Made by a program: the position numbers and the translations under genes
Assembly (NCBI GenBank): GCA_031548545.1
Contig: JAVBQY010000017.1
Span: 1 to 64,000, forward strand
DNA: 64,000 nt
Source: UBA932 sp031548545
GTDB taxonomy: Bacteria > Bacteroidota > Bacteroidia > Bacteroidales > UBA932
Direction: 5' to 3'
Notes under the pieces: model-generated
What the model was told of the DNA's origin: nothing
Seen by the model: only the letters and a program-made list of their open reading frames with translations
Database searches by the model: none
Shown: piece by piece, positions 51,994-60,049 of the stretch
How the letters are laid out: every line of letters begins with the position of its first letter
Numbering within the stretch: position 1 is the stretch's first letter

Positions 51994-53640
51994 ATGGAAA
52001 AAATGTTTTGTTATCAGTGCCAGGAAGCCGCCAAGGGCTTCGGATGTACCATCAGGGGTGTCTGTGGTAAAGATGATACCACCTCCGGCCGTATGGACTT
52101 GCTATTGTATGTGACTAAAGGCATTTCAGCCTTGTATGCCGGATTGTATGAAAAGGGATACCGGAATACGGTAGTTAACCGTTTTGTAACGGATGCCCTG
52201 TTCAGTACCATTACCAATGCGAATTTTGACGTAAAAAGCATTGAACAACGGATAGAGAAGGGTATCGTATTGAAAAACCAACTCTATAAGGAAGCGCAGC
52301 AACTCGGGCTGGCCGTATTGCCGGTAGGAGAGGTGCTGTGGAACGGTGAGCGTAGCAGTTGGGACGAAACGCAGAAAATTGCAGGTATACTGTATGAACC
52401 GAATGAGGATGTCCGCTCCTTGAAACAATTGGTAATATTGGGGCTGAAAGGACTGGTTGCATATGCCGAACATGCCGCTAATCTGCAACATGAAGACGAA
52501 GAAATCTATAAATTTATGCATCAGGCTTTGGCCAAGGTGGTAGCGCCCAACGCTACGGCCGACGAACTGGTGGCCCTTACCCTTGAAACCGGTAAATACG
52601 GTGTGAATACAATGGCTTTGCTGGATAAGGCCAATACCACGGCTTACGGTAATCCGGAAATTACTCAGGTAAACCTCGGCGTACGTAGCAATCCCGGTAT
52701 ACTGGTGAGCGGACATGACCTGAAAGACCTGGAAGAATTGCTGGAACAGACCTCTAATACCGGTGTAGACGTTTATACACATGGTGAAATGTTGCCTGCC
52801 CACTACTATCCCGCATTCAAGAAATATCCGCACTTTGTGGGTAACTACGGTAGCTCCTGGTGGCATCAGCGCGAAGATTTTGAAACATTTAACGGCCCGA
52901 TCCTGTTTACCACCAACTGTATTGTGCCGCCGCATACCTCAGCAACCTACCGTGACCGGATTTATGTAACCGGGTCAACAGGATTGGAAGGCGCTATCAC
53001 CATTCCGGAACGGGAAGCCGGCAAACAGAAAAACTTTGCCGGACTGATTGCCCATGCCCTACGTTGCCAGTCGCCTGTTGAAATTGAGACAGGCTCTATT
53101 ACCGGTGGCTTTGCCCATGCCCAGGTGTTGGCCTTGGCCGATAAGGTGGTAGATGCCGTAAAATCAGGTGCGATCCGTAAATTTGTGGTGATGGCCGGTT
53201 GTGATGGCCGCATGAAAGAACGCAACTATTACACTGAATTTGCCCAACAATTGCCGAAAGATACGGTTATACTCACGGCCGGTTGCGCCAAGTACCGCTA
53301 CAACAAATTGCCCCTGGGCGATATAGGCGGCATACCGCGCGTTTTGGATGCCGGACAATGTAACGACAGCTATTCACTGGCGGTGATCGCTTTGAAACTG
53401 AAAGAAGTGTTCGGACTGGACGATATTAATAAATTGCCCATTGTGTATAACATTGCCTGGTATGAACAGAAAGCAGTGATCGTGCTCCTGGCCTTGCTTT
53501 ACCTGGGCGTGAAAAACATTCACCTCGGCCCATCCCTGCCGGCATTCCTTTCACCTAATGTTACAAAAGTACTGGTAGAGAATTTCGGTATCGGCGGTAT
53601 CAGTACGGTGGATGAGGATATGAAAAACTGGATGGCCTAA
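51994..53640 (+). CDS. hcp: Hydroxylamine reductase / hybrid-cluster protein
   Basis: Hcp reduces NO or hydroxylamine and protects anaerobes from nitrosative stress. The 548-residue protein has the N-terminal cluster pattern C-x2-C-x8-C-x5-C (Cys6, 9, 18, 24 in CYQCQEAAKGFGCTIRGVC), which in class I enzymes binds [4Fe-4S], and later hybrid-cluster ligands in NYGSSWWHQREDFETFNGPILFTTNCIVPP, VMAGCDGR and LTAGCAKYRYN (in parts). No hcr reductase gene is adjacent. Divergent from its presumed regulator. Confidence 0.97.
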   Translation: MEKMFCYQCQEAAKGFGCTIRGVCGKDDTTSGRMDLLLYVTKGISALYAGLYEKGYRNTVVNRFVTDALFSTITNANFDVKSIEQRIEKGIVLKNQLYKEAQQLGLAVLPVGEVLWNGERSSWDETQKIAGILYEPNEDVRSLKQLVILGLKGLVAYAEHAANLQHEDEEIYKFMHQALAKVVAPNATADELVALTLETGKYGVNTMALLDKANTTAYGNPEITQVNLGVRSNPGILVSGHDLKDLEELLEQTSNTGVDVYTHGEMLPAHYYPAFKKYPHFVGNYGSSWWHQREDFETFNGPILFTTNCIVPPHTSATYRDRIYVTGSTGLEGAITIPEREAGKQKNFAGLIAHALRCQSPVEIETGSITGGFAHAQVLALADKVVDAVKSGAIRKFVVMAGCDGRMKERNYYTEFAQQLPKDTVILTAGCAKYRYNKLPLGDIGGIPRVLDAGQCNDSYSLAVIALKLKEVFGLDDINKLPIVYNIAWYEQKAVIVLLALLYLGVKNIHLGPSLPAFLSPNVTKVLVENFGIGGISTVDEDMKNWMA

Positions 53641-53662
53641 GCCGCCCTCCGGAAAATCTTGT

Positions 53663-53670
53663 TACCTTTG
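53663..53670 (+). promoter_or_regulatory. -7 box of the glycerate kinase gene, almost at the start codon
   Basis: TACCTTTG matches TAnnTTTG and ends 7 bases before ATG 53678, the same spacing as at 27151-27158. The transcript would begin at or next to the start codon. No -33 TTG is seen. Confidence 0.45.
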
Positions 53671-53677
53671 CGGGGTT

Positions 53678-54811
53678 ATGATTCAAAAAATTATCATAGC
53701 CCCGGATTCTTTTAAGGGCTCGCTTAGCGCACAGCAGGCGGCAGATGCTATAGCACGCGGCGCCCGCAATGTTTTCGGGGAGGCGGTAGACCTGCTGAAA
53801 CTACCGGTGGCCGACGGCGGCGAAGGAACTATGGAAACCCTTAGGGCTGCGCTGAACGGCCGGCGTATAAGCCTGCGGGTACATGATCCGCTGATGCGCC
53901 CCCTTGACGCCGGCTATGCCCTCTTGCCCAACGGCACTGCTGTTATAGAAATGGCTACGGCCGCCGGATTACCCCTGTTGTCGCCTGCGGAACGCAACCC
54001 GATGTACACGACCACATATGGTGTGGGAGAATTGATTGCGGATGCCTTACAACGAGGTGTCCGCAATTTTTTGCTTTGTATCGGCGGCAGCGCCACCAAT
54101 GATGCAGGCATAGGTATGCTGCAGGCCCTGGGCTATCGCTTTACGGATATAGCCGGACAAACGGTGGCTTACGGAGGGGCGGCCTTAGCCCGGATAGCAG
54201 TCATTGATGATACCGGCAGGCACCCCGGATTAGACGATGCTACTTTCACCGTTGCCTGTGATGTCAATAACCCCTTTTCAGGCCCTGCCGGCGCTGCCTA
54301 TGTCTATGCCCCCCAAAAAGGAGCTACGTCGGAGATGGTAGCACAGCTGGATGCCGGATTGCAACAGCTGGCCGGCCTCTTGCGCCGGCTCCTACATGTA
54401 GACCTGAACACCATCCCCGGAGCCGGTGCTGCCGGAGGTATGGGCGGCGGATTGCATGTCTTCCTTTCAGCCCGTCTTTTGCCGGGGATTGAGATGGTGC
54501 TTAATACGCTGCGCTTTGATGAACAACTGGACAATGTTACCCTGGTTATTACCGGTGAAGGAAAAATGGATACACAGACAGCCATGGGAAAGGCCCCGGC
54601 CGGCGTACTCCGCAGGGCGCAGCAACGCCAGGTGCCTGTGATTGCCTTTGCGGGTTTGCTTAAAGATATCGAAGTTTTACAAAAGCTTGGCTTTCAGGGG
54701 TTGTATGGTATTAATCCCGAGGATGTTTCTCCGGAACAGGCCATGCAGCCGGAATATGCTGCGGCCAGATTGGAAAGCAGGGTAGAAGCTGTCCTGCGCA
54801 GTCTTTTATGA
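53678..54811 (+). CDS. Glycerate kinase
   Basis: Phosphorylates D-glycerate to 2- or 3-phosphoglycerate (GarK/GlxK, family I). The 377-residue protein has IIIAPDSFKGSLSAQQAADAI, LPVADGGEGT, IGGSATNDAGIGMLQALGYRF, GAGAAGGMGGGL and TGEGKMDTQTAMGKAP, all conserved in this fold. Length is as expected. Transcribed alone and convergent with the flippase-like gene, whose end it overlaps by 6 bases. Confidence 0.96.
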   Translation: MIQKIIIAPDSFKGSLSAQQAADAIARGARNVFGEAVDLLKLPVADGGEGTMETLRAALNGRRISLRVHDPLMRPLDAGYALLPNGTAVIEMATAAGLPLLSPAERNPMYTTTYGVGELIADALQRGVRNFLLCIGGSATNDAGIGMLQALGYRFTDIAGQTVAYGGAALARIAVIDDTGRHPGLDDATFTVACDVNNPFSGPAGAAYVYAPQKGATSEMVAQLDAGLQQLAGLLRRLLHVDLNTIPGAGAAGGMGGGLHVFLSARLLPGIEMVLNTLRFDEQLDNVTLVITGEGKMDTQTAMGKAPAGVLRRAQQRQVPVIAFAGLLKDIEVLQKLGFQGLYGINPEDVSPEQAMQPEYAAARLESRVEAVLRSLL

Positions 54812-55804
54812 TTTCCGCTTCGCCTTTCCTATTCTAATAAACAATAAGCCCAAGCCTATCCAGACAAGCTCACGGATACGCATCACCAGCCCCATATACA
54901 CGCCCAATGCCGCCGTTAAACCCATAATAGACAGGGTGAGCGCTAATCCGCCCTCCCGGGTGCCCAGTTGCATCGGTGAGAAAAACATAATATTGGAGAA
55001 AAGGGTAGAACCGGCATAAAGTACAATGGCGTCTATCATACTCATTTCCTGTCCTATGGCCTTGGCTATAAACACCAGTTCCAGGCAGGAAATCACACGG
55101 GCCAGAAACTCTAATCCCAGGGCTGTAAAGAATACTTTTTTGCGATTGGAAAAGAGGTTGACAATATGCTGGTCTATCTCCATAAATATCGGCATCTTGT
55201 GTTCACTGAACTTCCGGACCGGCTTATTGATCAGCGGAATTTTTTCCAGTATGCGAAATGTCTTAGCCACCAATCCCTTCCGGTATCCCCTGAAAATCAT
55301 ATAAAGGGCCAGAAGAAAAACGGCAAAGGTAATGCACAGGCCTACAGTCAGGCCCCAGGGAGGCCGGAGCCAGCACAAAATAACTACAATGGAACACATC
55401 CAGAATACGAAGTGCGAAAGGATATGCATCATGCTATAAGAAAGTACGGCGGACGTAGCCTTGCGCGTACCTGTGTATTCCTGTAACTCAAGTATACGGT
55501 AGGGTTCGCCGCCAAGGGCTACCACCGGGGTTATATAATTGATGCAATAGCCGCTAATGGTCCATTTCAGCATTTTCAGGAAAGGCGGGTAAGCCCCGTC
55601 CTTTTGCTCTCGTACAATGGCCGACCAGGCGAAAGTGTTGCTGGTATACACCAACAGCCATACTCCAATGATGGGCAGGAACCACCAGCCTGTTTTGCAG
55701 ATATTCTCCCAAATATGCTCCAGGCCTATGGCATAGATCATGTAGGAGAATATGAGTATTCCCGCTGCAAAGAATCCTATTTTCCATTTTTTTGCCGTAG
55801 TCAT
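54806..55804 (-). CDS. Flippase-like (LPG synthase TM region, UPF0104) membrane protein
   Basis: A 332-residue protein with about eight membrane helices and the LPG_synthase_TM pattern (VALGGEPYRILELQEYTGTRKATSAVLSYSMMHI; MFFSPMQLGTREGGLALTLSIMGL, in parts). In MprF this region flips modified lipids. Stand-alone copies in Bacteroidota are likely lipid or glycolipid flippases. Last gene of a three-gene leftward operon starting with the nucleoside phosphorylase; 16 bases after the SirB1-like gene. Confidence 0.88.
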   Translation of the reverse strand: MTTAKKWKIGFFAAGILIFSYMIYAIGLEHIWENICKTGWWFLPIIGVWLLVYTSNTFAWSAIVREQKDGAYPPFLKMLKWTISGYCINYITPVVALGGEPYRILELQEYTGTRKATSAVLSYSMMHILSHFVFWMCSIVVILCWLRPPWGLTVGLCITFAVFLLALYMIFRGYRKGLVAKTFRILEKIPLINKPVRKFSEHKMPIFMEIDQHIVNLFSNRKKVFFTALGLEFLARVISCLELVFIAKAIGQEMSMIDAIVLYAGSTLFSNIMFFSPMQLGTREGGLALTLSIMGLTAALGVYMGLVMRIRELVWIGLGLLFIRIGKAKRKS

Positions 55805-55820
55805 AGCCTAAGCATCTATT

Positions 55821-56699
55821 TTATTCCGGTTCCTCTTCCGTAAAGTAAGTTTTCTCTGTACCGAAAAGCGGGAGCAGTGCGCGGAAATTTTCGGCTTTTT
55901 CTTCGTTGCCTTCCCGTTCATAACTGTAGATTTGCATTTCCAACAAGCGCTGTATGGTTACAATGTTATTGCGCGGCCGGAAATAGTCTTCACGCGGCGC
56001 CATGTTTAAACGGCGGAAATACAGGTTCAGGTCTTTCTTATAAAGAAACATGCCCTGTTGGAAGGCATTGACGTAAAACAGGACCTGATTATCGTCATGG
56101 ACATACGCCAGAATAAAATTGCGCGGCAGGCAGATGGCCTGCAGGGGGATTCCGGCTGTCTGGGCAATATGCATGTACAGCAGGTTCAGGGCTATAACGT
56201 TGCCCTGGTGGCTCTCAATAACATTGTTGATATAGTTATGCCGCGGCAGCAATACGTCATCAGCCGGAACGCCGAACCGGTGTTGTTGGAAGAAGTAGTA
56301 GTTCAATGTTTTGATCTTTTCTTCCGGCCCCATTTCATCGGTCAGAGCGGGCCACAGTTCTTTGTATATGATTTCATTGACCTCTTCCATCAGGTCTTCC
56401 AGCTGCAGGTAGGGGTAGCTTTGCCTGGCGACCCAATAGGCGCCCTCCAGAAGGTTGTGGTGGTAGGGGTTGTTTATCCAGCCTTGCAGGCCTTGTATGG
56501 CTTGAGAGGATTGTATGTGGGTCAGAATGTTTTCAATCCGGACTTGTTGCAGGTCATCAACAGGTTTTTCCCAGGCTTTTTCGAGAGCAGGCACGATGTC
56601 GGGGCCAAGGGCTACAAGCCGGTCCGCAACAAGGGTAAAAATATCCTTGTCGGGATCTTCCAGTAAGGTGATCAGTGCATTTATCTCGCTTTCTTTCAT
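55821..56699 (-). CDS. SirB1-like transglutaminase-fold protein
   Basis: A 292-residue cytoplasmic protein. HEAT-like helices (about 1-90) precede a SirB1/transglutaminase-like domain (about 95-270: NDVIESHQGNVIALNLLYMHIAQTAGIPLQAICLPRNFILAY, in parts). The usual nucleophile in this group (SIG-type turn) reads G-N-V here with no Cys, so it is likely non-catalytic. Function unknown. Lies between the nucleoside phosphorylase (6-base gap) and the flippase-like gene. Confidence 0.85.
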   Translation of the reverse strand: MKESEINALITLLEDPDKDIFTLVADRLVALGPDIVPALEKAWEKPVDDLQQVRIENILTHIQSSQAIQGLQGWINNPYHHNLLEGAYWVARQSYPYLQLEDLMEEVNEIIYKELWPALTDEMGPEEKIKTLNYYFFQQHRFGVPADDVLLPRHNYINNVIESHQGNVIALNLLYMHIAQTAGIPLQAICLPRNFILAYVHDDNQVLFYVNAFQQGMFLYKKDLNLYFRRLNMAPREDYFRPRNNIVTIQRLLEMQIYSYEREGNEEKAENFRALLPLFGTEKTYFTEEEPE

Positions 56700-56705
56700 G
56701 GAATT

Positions 56706-57590
56706 TTATAATAATATAAGCTTGTCTAATACGCTTTCAATCAGCAGGTTCATAGAGTGTGTTGCCAGCCTGTTTTTCTTGTAGTCGGCATCGGCGGTTT
56801 GCTGGCGGCGGTTGGCAATAATGTAGCAGATCGTGGTGACCTCATGGCCCAGCAAGCGGCCCAGTCCGGCCAAAGCGGAGCTTTCCATCTCGTAGTTGGT
56901 AATCACCCGGCCATTGTGGTTGAAGGCCGGTATCTTATTATTCATCTCCGGATCGGTCAGGGGAAGGCGGACTACCCGTCCCTGAGGACCATAGAAACCT
57001 GAGGCCGAAATGGTCATGCCTTCTATGCACATATCCTTGAACAGGTTATTGAGCTTCTGAGACGAAGCCACAAAATAGGGGGTAAGGCGGGGAGACCATT
57101 TCATGTGATCAATGAAAGCCTGTTCAAAATCATGCATGGAAATGGCATCACAGCCGGCGTAGTAATTCAGGGTGTTGTCAAAGCCCACCGAAATGGTAGA
57201 CAGCACATAACTGCCGAGGGTAATATGGTCTTGCATGGAGCCGGAGGTGCCGACACGCACAATGTTAAGGCTGCGGTGCTGCGGTTTTACCTCGCGGGTC
57301 TCGAAGTCTACATTGGCCAGGGCATCCAGCTCGGTCATTACGATGTCAATATTGTCGGTGCCGATACCGGTGCTTAATACGGTAAAACGATGACCATTAT
57401 AACTGCCGGTGCAACTCACGAATTCACGATTGGCGGTTTTGGATTCTTCGAAGTCGAAGAAATCGGCCACGGTGGACACCCGGCCGGGATCTCCCACTAA
57501 TATAATATTATCGGCCAGTTGTTCGGGTTTCATGTGCAGGTGGAATATAGAACCGTCGGGATTGATGATGAGTTCGGAAGAAGGTATCAT
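56706..57590 (-). CDS. Nucleoside phosphorylase (uridine phosphorylase-like)
   Basis: Cleaves a nucleoside with phosphate to free base and (deoxy)ribose-1-phosphate. The 294-residue protein has NP-I features: NIILVGDPGRVSTVADFFD (phosphate loop), VLSTGIGTDNIDIVMTEL, VRVGTSGSM and TNYEMESSALAGLG (the Glu-Met-Glu sugar-binding motif). The pattern fits uridine phosphorylase-like proteins of Bacteroidota. It could supply uracil to the permease/PreA block 12 kb away. First gene of its operon, with a clear promoter at 57625-57654. Confidence 0.9.
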   Translation of the reverse strand: MIPSSELIINPDGSIFHLHMKPEQLADNIILVGDPGRVSTVADFFDFEESKTANREFVSCTGSYNGHRFTVLSTGIGTDNIDIVMTELDALANVDFETREVKPQHRSLNIVRVGTSGSMQDHITLGSYVLSTISVGFDNTLNYYAGCDAISMHDFEQAFIDHMKWSPRLTPYFVASSQKLNNLFKDMCIEGMTISASGFYGPQGRVVRLPLTDPEMNNKIPAFNHNGRVITNYEMESSALAGLGRLLGHEVTTICYIIANRRQQTADADYKKNRLATHSMNLLIESVLDKLILL

Positions 57591-57624
57591 AGGGAATGAA
57601 AATTGAAAATTATGAATTGCTGCA

Positions 57625-57654
57625 CAAAATTAGCTGAAGATCTTGCAAAACAAT
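57625..57654 (-). promoter_or_regulatory. Promoter of the nucleoside phosphorylase operon
   Basis: On the minus strand TTG (57654-57652), 19 bases, TAATTTTG (57632-57625) match the Bacteroidota consensus. It lies 34 bases before the ATG. Confidence 0.7.
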
Positions 57655-57699
57655 GAACAAGGAGCCGGAAAGAATGAACAACCGGTGTTCAACTGTCTT

Positions 57700-58512
57700 T
57701 TACAAGCTGTTAACCGCATTGCGCAAGATGCTGAGGCGGGTCAGTAAGCCCTCAAGCCGGTCGAGTTGAAGCATATTGGCGCCATCGGACAGGGCGTTGG
57801 CCGGCTCCGGGTGGGTCTCGATGAAGAGCCCGTCGCAACCTACGGCTATGCCTGCCCGGGCAATGGTTTCAATTAATTCCGGTTTACCGCCGGTAACACC
57901 ACTGCTTTGGTTGGGTTGCTGGAGGGAGTGGGTAACATCGATAACTGCCGGACAACCTGTTTTTTGCATTTCGGCAATGCCGCGGAAGTCAACCACCAGG
58001 TCATAATAACCGAATTGTGAGCCGCGTTCGGTGAGCATAACCTTGGAGTTGCCCTGTTCTTTTACTTTGTTGACGGCAAATTGCATGGATTCAGGAGCCA
58101 GAAACTGCCCTTTTTTTATGTTCACCACCTTGCCTGTTTTGGCAGCGGCGACCAACAGGTCTGTCTGCCGGCAGAGGAAGGCTGGAATTTGCAGTACATC
58201 TATGTCAAAAGCCGCAGCCATAGCTGCTTCTTCTGGTGAATGGATGTCGGTCACTACCGGTATATTATACGTTTTCCGTACTTTTTGCAGCACCTCCAAC
58301 CCGGTTTTATCGCCCAGGCCGGTAAATGAGTCGCTGCGGGAGCGATTGGCTTTCCGGTAAGAGGCCTTGAACACATAAGGTATTTGCAGTTTATTGGTGA
58401 TTTCCGTAATCTGTCCGGCAATGTCCATACAAAGTTGTTCGCCCTCAATAACACAGGGGCCGGCTAACAGGAAAAAGTTTTTATTTTTGCTAAAAAGAAA
58501 ATCTGTATTCAT
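57700..58512 (-). CDS. kdsA: 3-deoxy-8-phosphooctulonate synthase (KDO-8-P synthase)
   Basis: Condenses PEP and arabinose-5-phosphate to Kdo-8-phosphate, the committed step for the inner core of LPS. The 270-residue protein has FLLAGPCVIEGEQLC, FKASYRKANRSRSDSFTG, VTDIHSPEEAAMAA, ERGSQFGYYDLVVDFRG, DVTHSLQQPNQSSG and CDGLFIETHPEPANALSDG. Length is normal (about 270-285). It follows the cardiolipin synthase gene on the opposite flank by a 30-base gap: cls ends upstream on the map at 58543 but is transcribed earlier, so cls and kdsA are in the same direction. Confidence 0.97.
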   Translation of the reverse strand: MNTDFLFSKNKNFFLLAGPCVIEGEQLCMDIAGQITEITNKLQIPYVFKASYRKANRSRSDSFTGLGDKTGLEVLQKVRKTYNIPVVTDIHSPEEAAMAAAFDIDVLQIPAFLCRQTDLLVAAAKTGKVVNIKKGQFLAPESMQFAVNKVKEQGNSKVMLTERGSQFGYYDLVVDFRGIAEMQKTGCPAVIDVTHSLQQPNQSSGVTGGKPELIETIARAGIAVGCDGLFIETHPEPANALSDGANMLQLDRLEGLLTRLSILRNAVNSL

Positions 58513-58542
58513 ATCATCTTAATTAATGTCTTTCATTTTTAA

Positions 58543-60018
58543 TTATAACAGCGGTGACAGTAGCCTGGCCAGTCCTTCATATAGTCTGCGCCAGATACTG
58601 CGGGTTTCCCAGAGGCGACGGCGTACCATACGGCTGTTTTTAATATCCCTGGCAATTTGTTCTTCTATTTGTCCGGTGATCTCTTTGTCGTAAATCATGG
58701 CCGTAATTTCAAAATTATGTTCGAAGCTGCGACTGTCCATATTGGCGGAGCCGATAGCGGCAAAACTGCCGTCTACGGTGATGACTTTGGAGTGGTTGAA
58801 GCCCTTGTTGTACAAGTGAATCTTAACGCCGGCGTCCATTAATTCCGAAAGATAGGACATCGTGCTCCAATAGGTGATTTTGGCATCGGATTTGGCGGGC
58901 AGGATGAGCCGTACGTCAACCCCGCTCAACGAGGCGATTTTGATGGCGGAAAGTATGCTTTCGTTAGGCGTAAAATAGGGGGTGATGATGTAGATGTGCT
59001 CCTTGGCCTGGGTGATGGCGGCAAAGTAGGCCTGCATGATACTGGCCCAGTCACTGTCCGGGCCGGAAGGTACAACCTGTACATAATGTTCGTCCGTTAC
59101 CTTCACAGGAGGATAATAGCGTTGCCGCTGGCCCAATTGTTTTTTGCTGGCAAAGAACCAGTCCTGCAGGAATACGGCCTGGAGGGAGTGCACGGCATGG
59201 CCCTCAATCCGTAAATGGGTATCACGCCAGGCGTTGAATTCTCCGCCGTCGGCATAGCGGTCGGCGATATTGATACCGCCCAGAAAGCCCACAGCGCCGT
59301 CAACGACCAATATTTTGCGGTGGTTACGGTAATTAATGGTACGTGAAAGATAGGGGAGCAGTACCTTGGCAAAAGGATACACCTCCACGCCGGCATTTGT
59401 CAGCTCCCTGACATAGCGTTTAGGAAGGTTCCAGCTGCCCACATCGTCATACATCAGGCGTACTTCCAGTCCTTCCTGTACTTTCTGGATCAGGAGGTCT
59501 TTGATTTCATTGCCGATAGTGTCGTCTTCAATAATATACGAGTGCAGGTGGATGCTGTCTTTGGCCGTGCGTATGCTCTCTTTCATGGCTGCAAAGGTGG
59601 CTTTACCATGGTTGAAGACTTCAACCCGGTTGTTGCCGGTAAGCAGGGCGCGGCTGTTATTCAGCAGCAGGGTGATGATGCTCTTGTGCTGGGCTACCTT
59701 GCTCACATGCTTCCAGTCTGTGTTGTTGAGTTGCAGGATTTGCTTCTTGCCCAGGGTATCCATCATGGCCACGTCACGCATGCCCTTGCGGCTGTATATT
59801 TTTCGTTTCCTGAAATTTTGCCCCAGGAAGATGTACAGGATAACTCCGATGTACGGCAAGAGTATTATCACCACCATCCAGGAGAGGGTTTTCACCGGAT
59901 CGAAGCGGCTCAGTAACATCACTACGATGATGATGGCGGCAACAATAAAGTTGATCAGCCAGGCCAGAAGGCCCCAGTAAGTGGTGAAAAATTGAGCTAT
60001 AGTATGAAGAATGTCCAT
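58543..60018 (-). CDS. cls: Cardiolipin synthase (PLD family)
   Basis: Joins two phosphatidylglycerols into cardiolipin at the inner membrane. The 491-residue protein has two N-terminal membrane helices (about 10-55) and two HKD motifs, NHRKILVVDGAVGFLGG (about residue 225) and NHSKVITVDGSFAAIGSANMDS (about 405, in parts), both complete with downstream Gly/Ser. Length matches ClsA. It lies 31 bases after the S46 peptidase gene and 30 before kdsA in the same direction. Confidence 0.96.
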   Translation of the reverse strand: MDILHTIAQFFTTYWGLLAWLINFIVAAIIIVVMLLSRFDPVKTLSWMVVIILLPYIGVILYIFLGQNFRKRKIYSRKGMRDVAMMDTLGKKQILQLNNTDWKHVSKVAQHKSIITLLLNNSRALLTGNNRVEVFNHGKATFAAMKESIRTAKDSIHLHSYIIEDDTIGNEIKDLLIQKVQEGLEVRLMYDDVGSWNLPKRYVRELTNAGVEVYPFAKVLLPYLSRTINYRNHRKILVVDGAVGFLGGINIADRYADGGEFNAWRDTHLRIEGHAVHSLQAVFLQDWFFASKKQLGQRQRYYPPVKVTDEHYVQVVPSGPDSDWASIMQAYFAAITQAKEHIYIITPYFTPNESILSAIKIASLSGVDVRLILPAKSDAKITYWSTMSYLSELMDAGVKIHLYNKGFNHSKVITVDGSFAAIGSANMDSRSFEHNFEITAMIYDKEITGQIEEQIARDIKNSRMVRRRLWETRSIWRRLYEGLARLLSPLL

Positions 60019-60049
60019 GTTTTTAAGGGACTAAGAGATTAGGGTGCGG

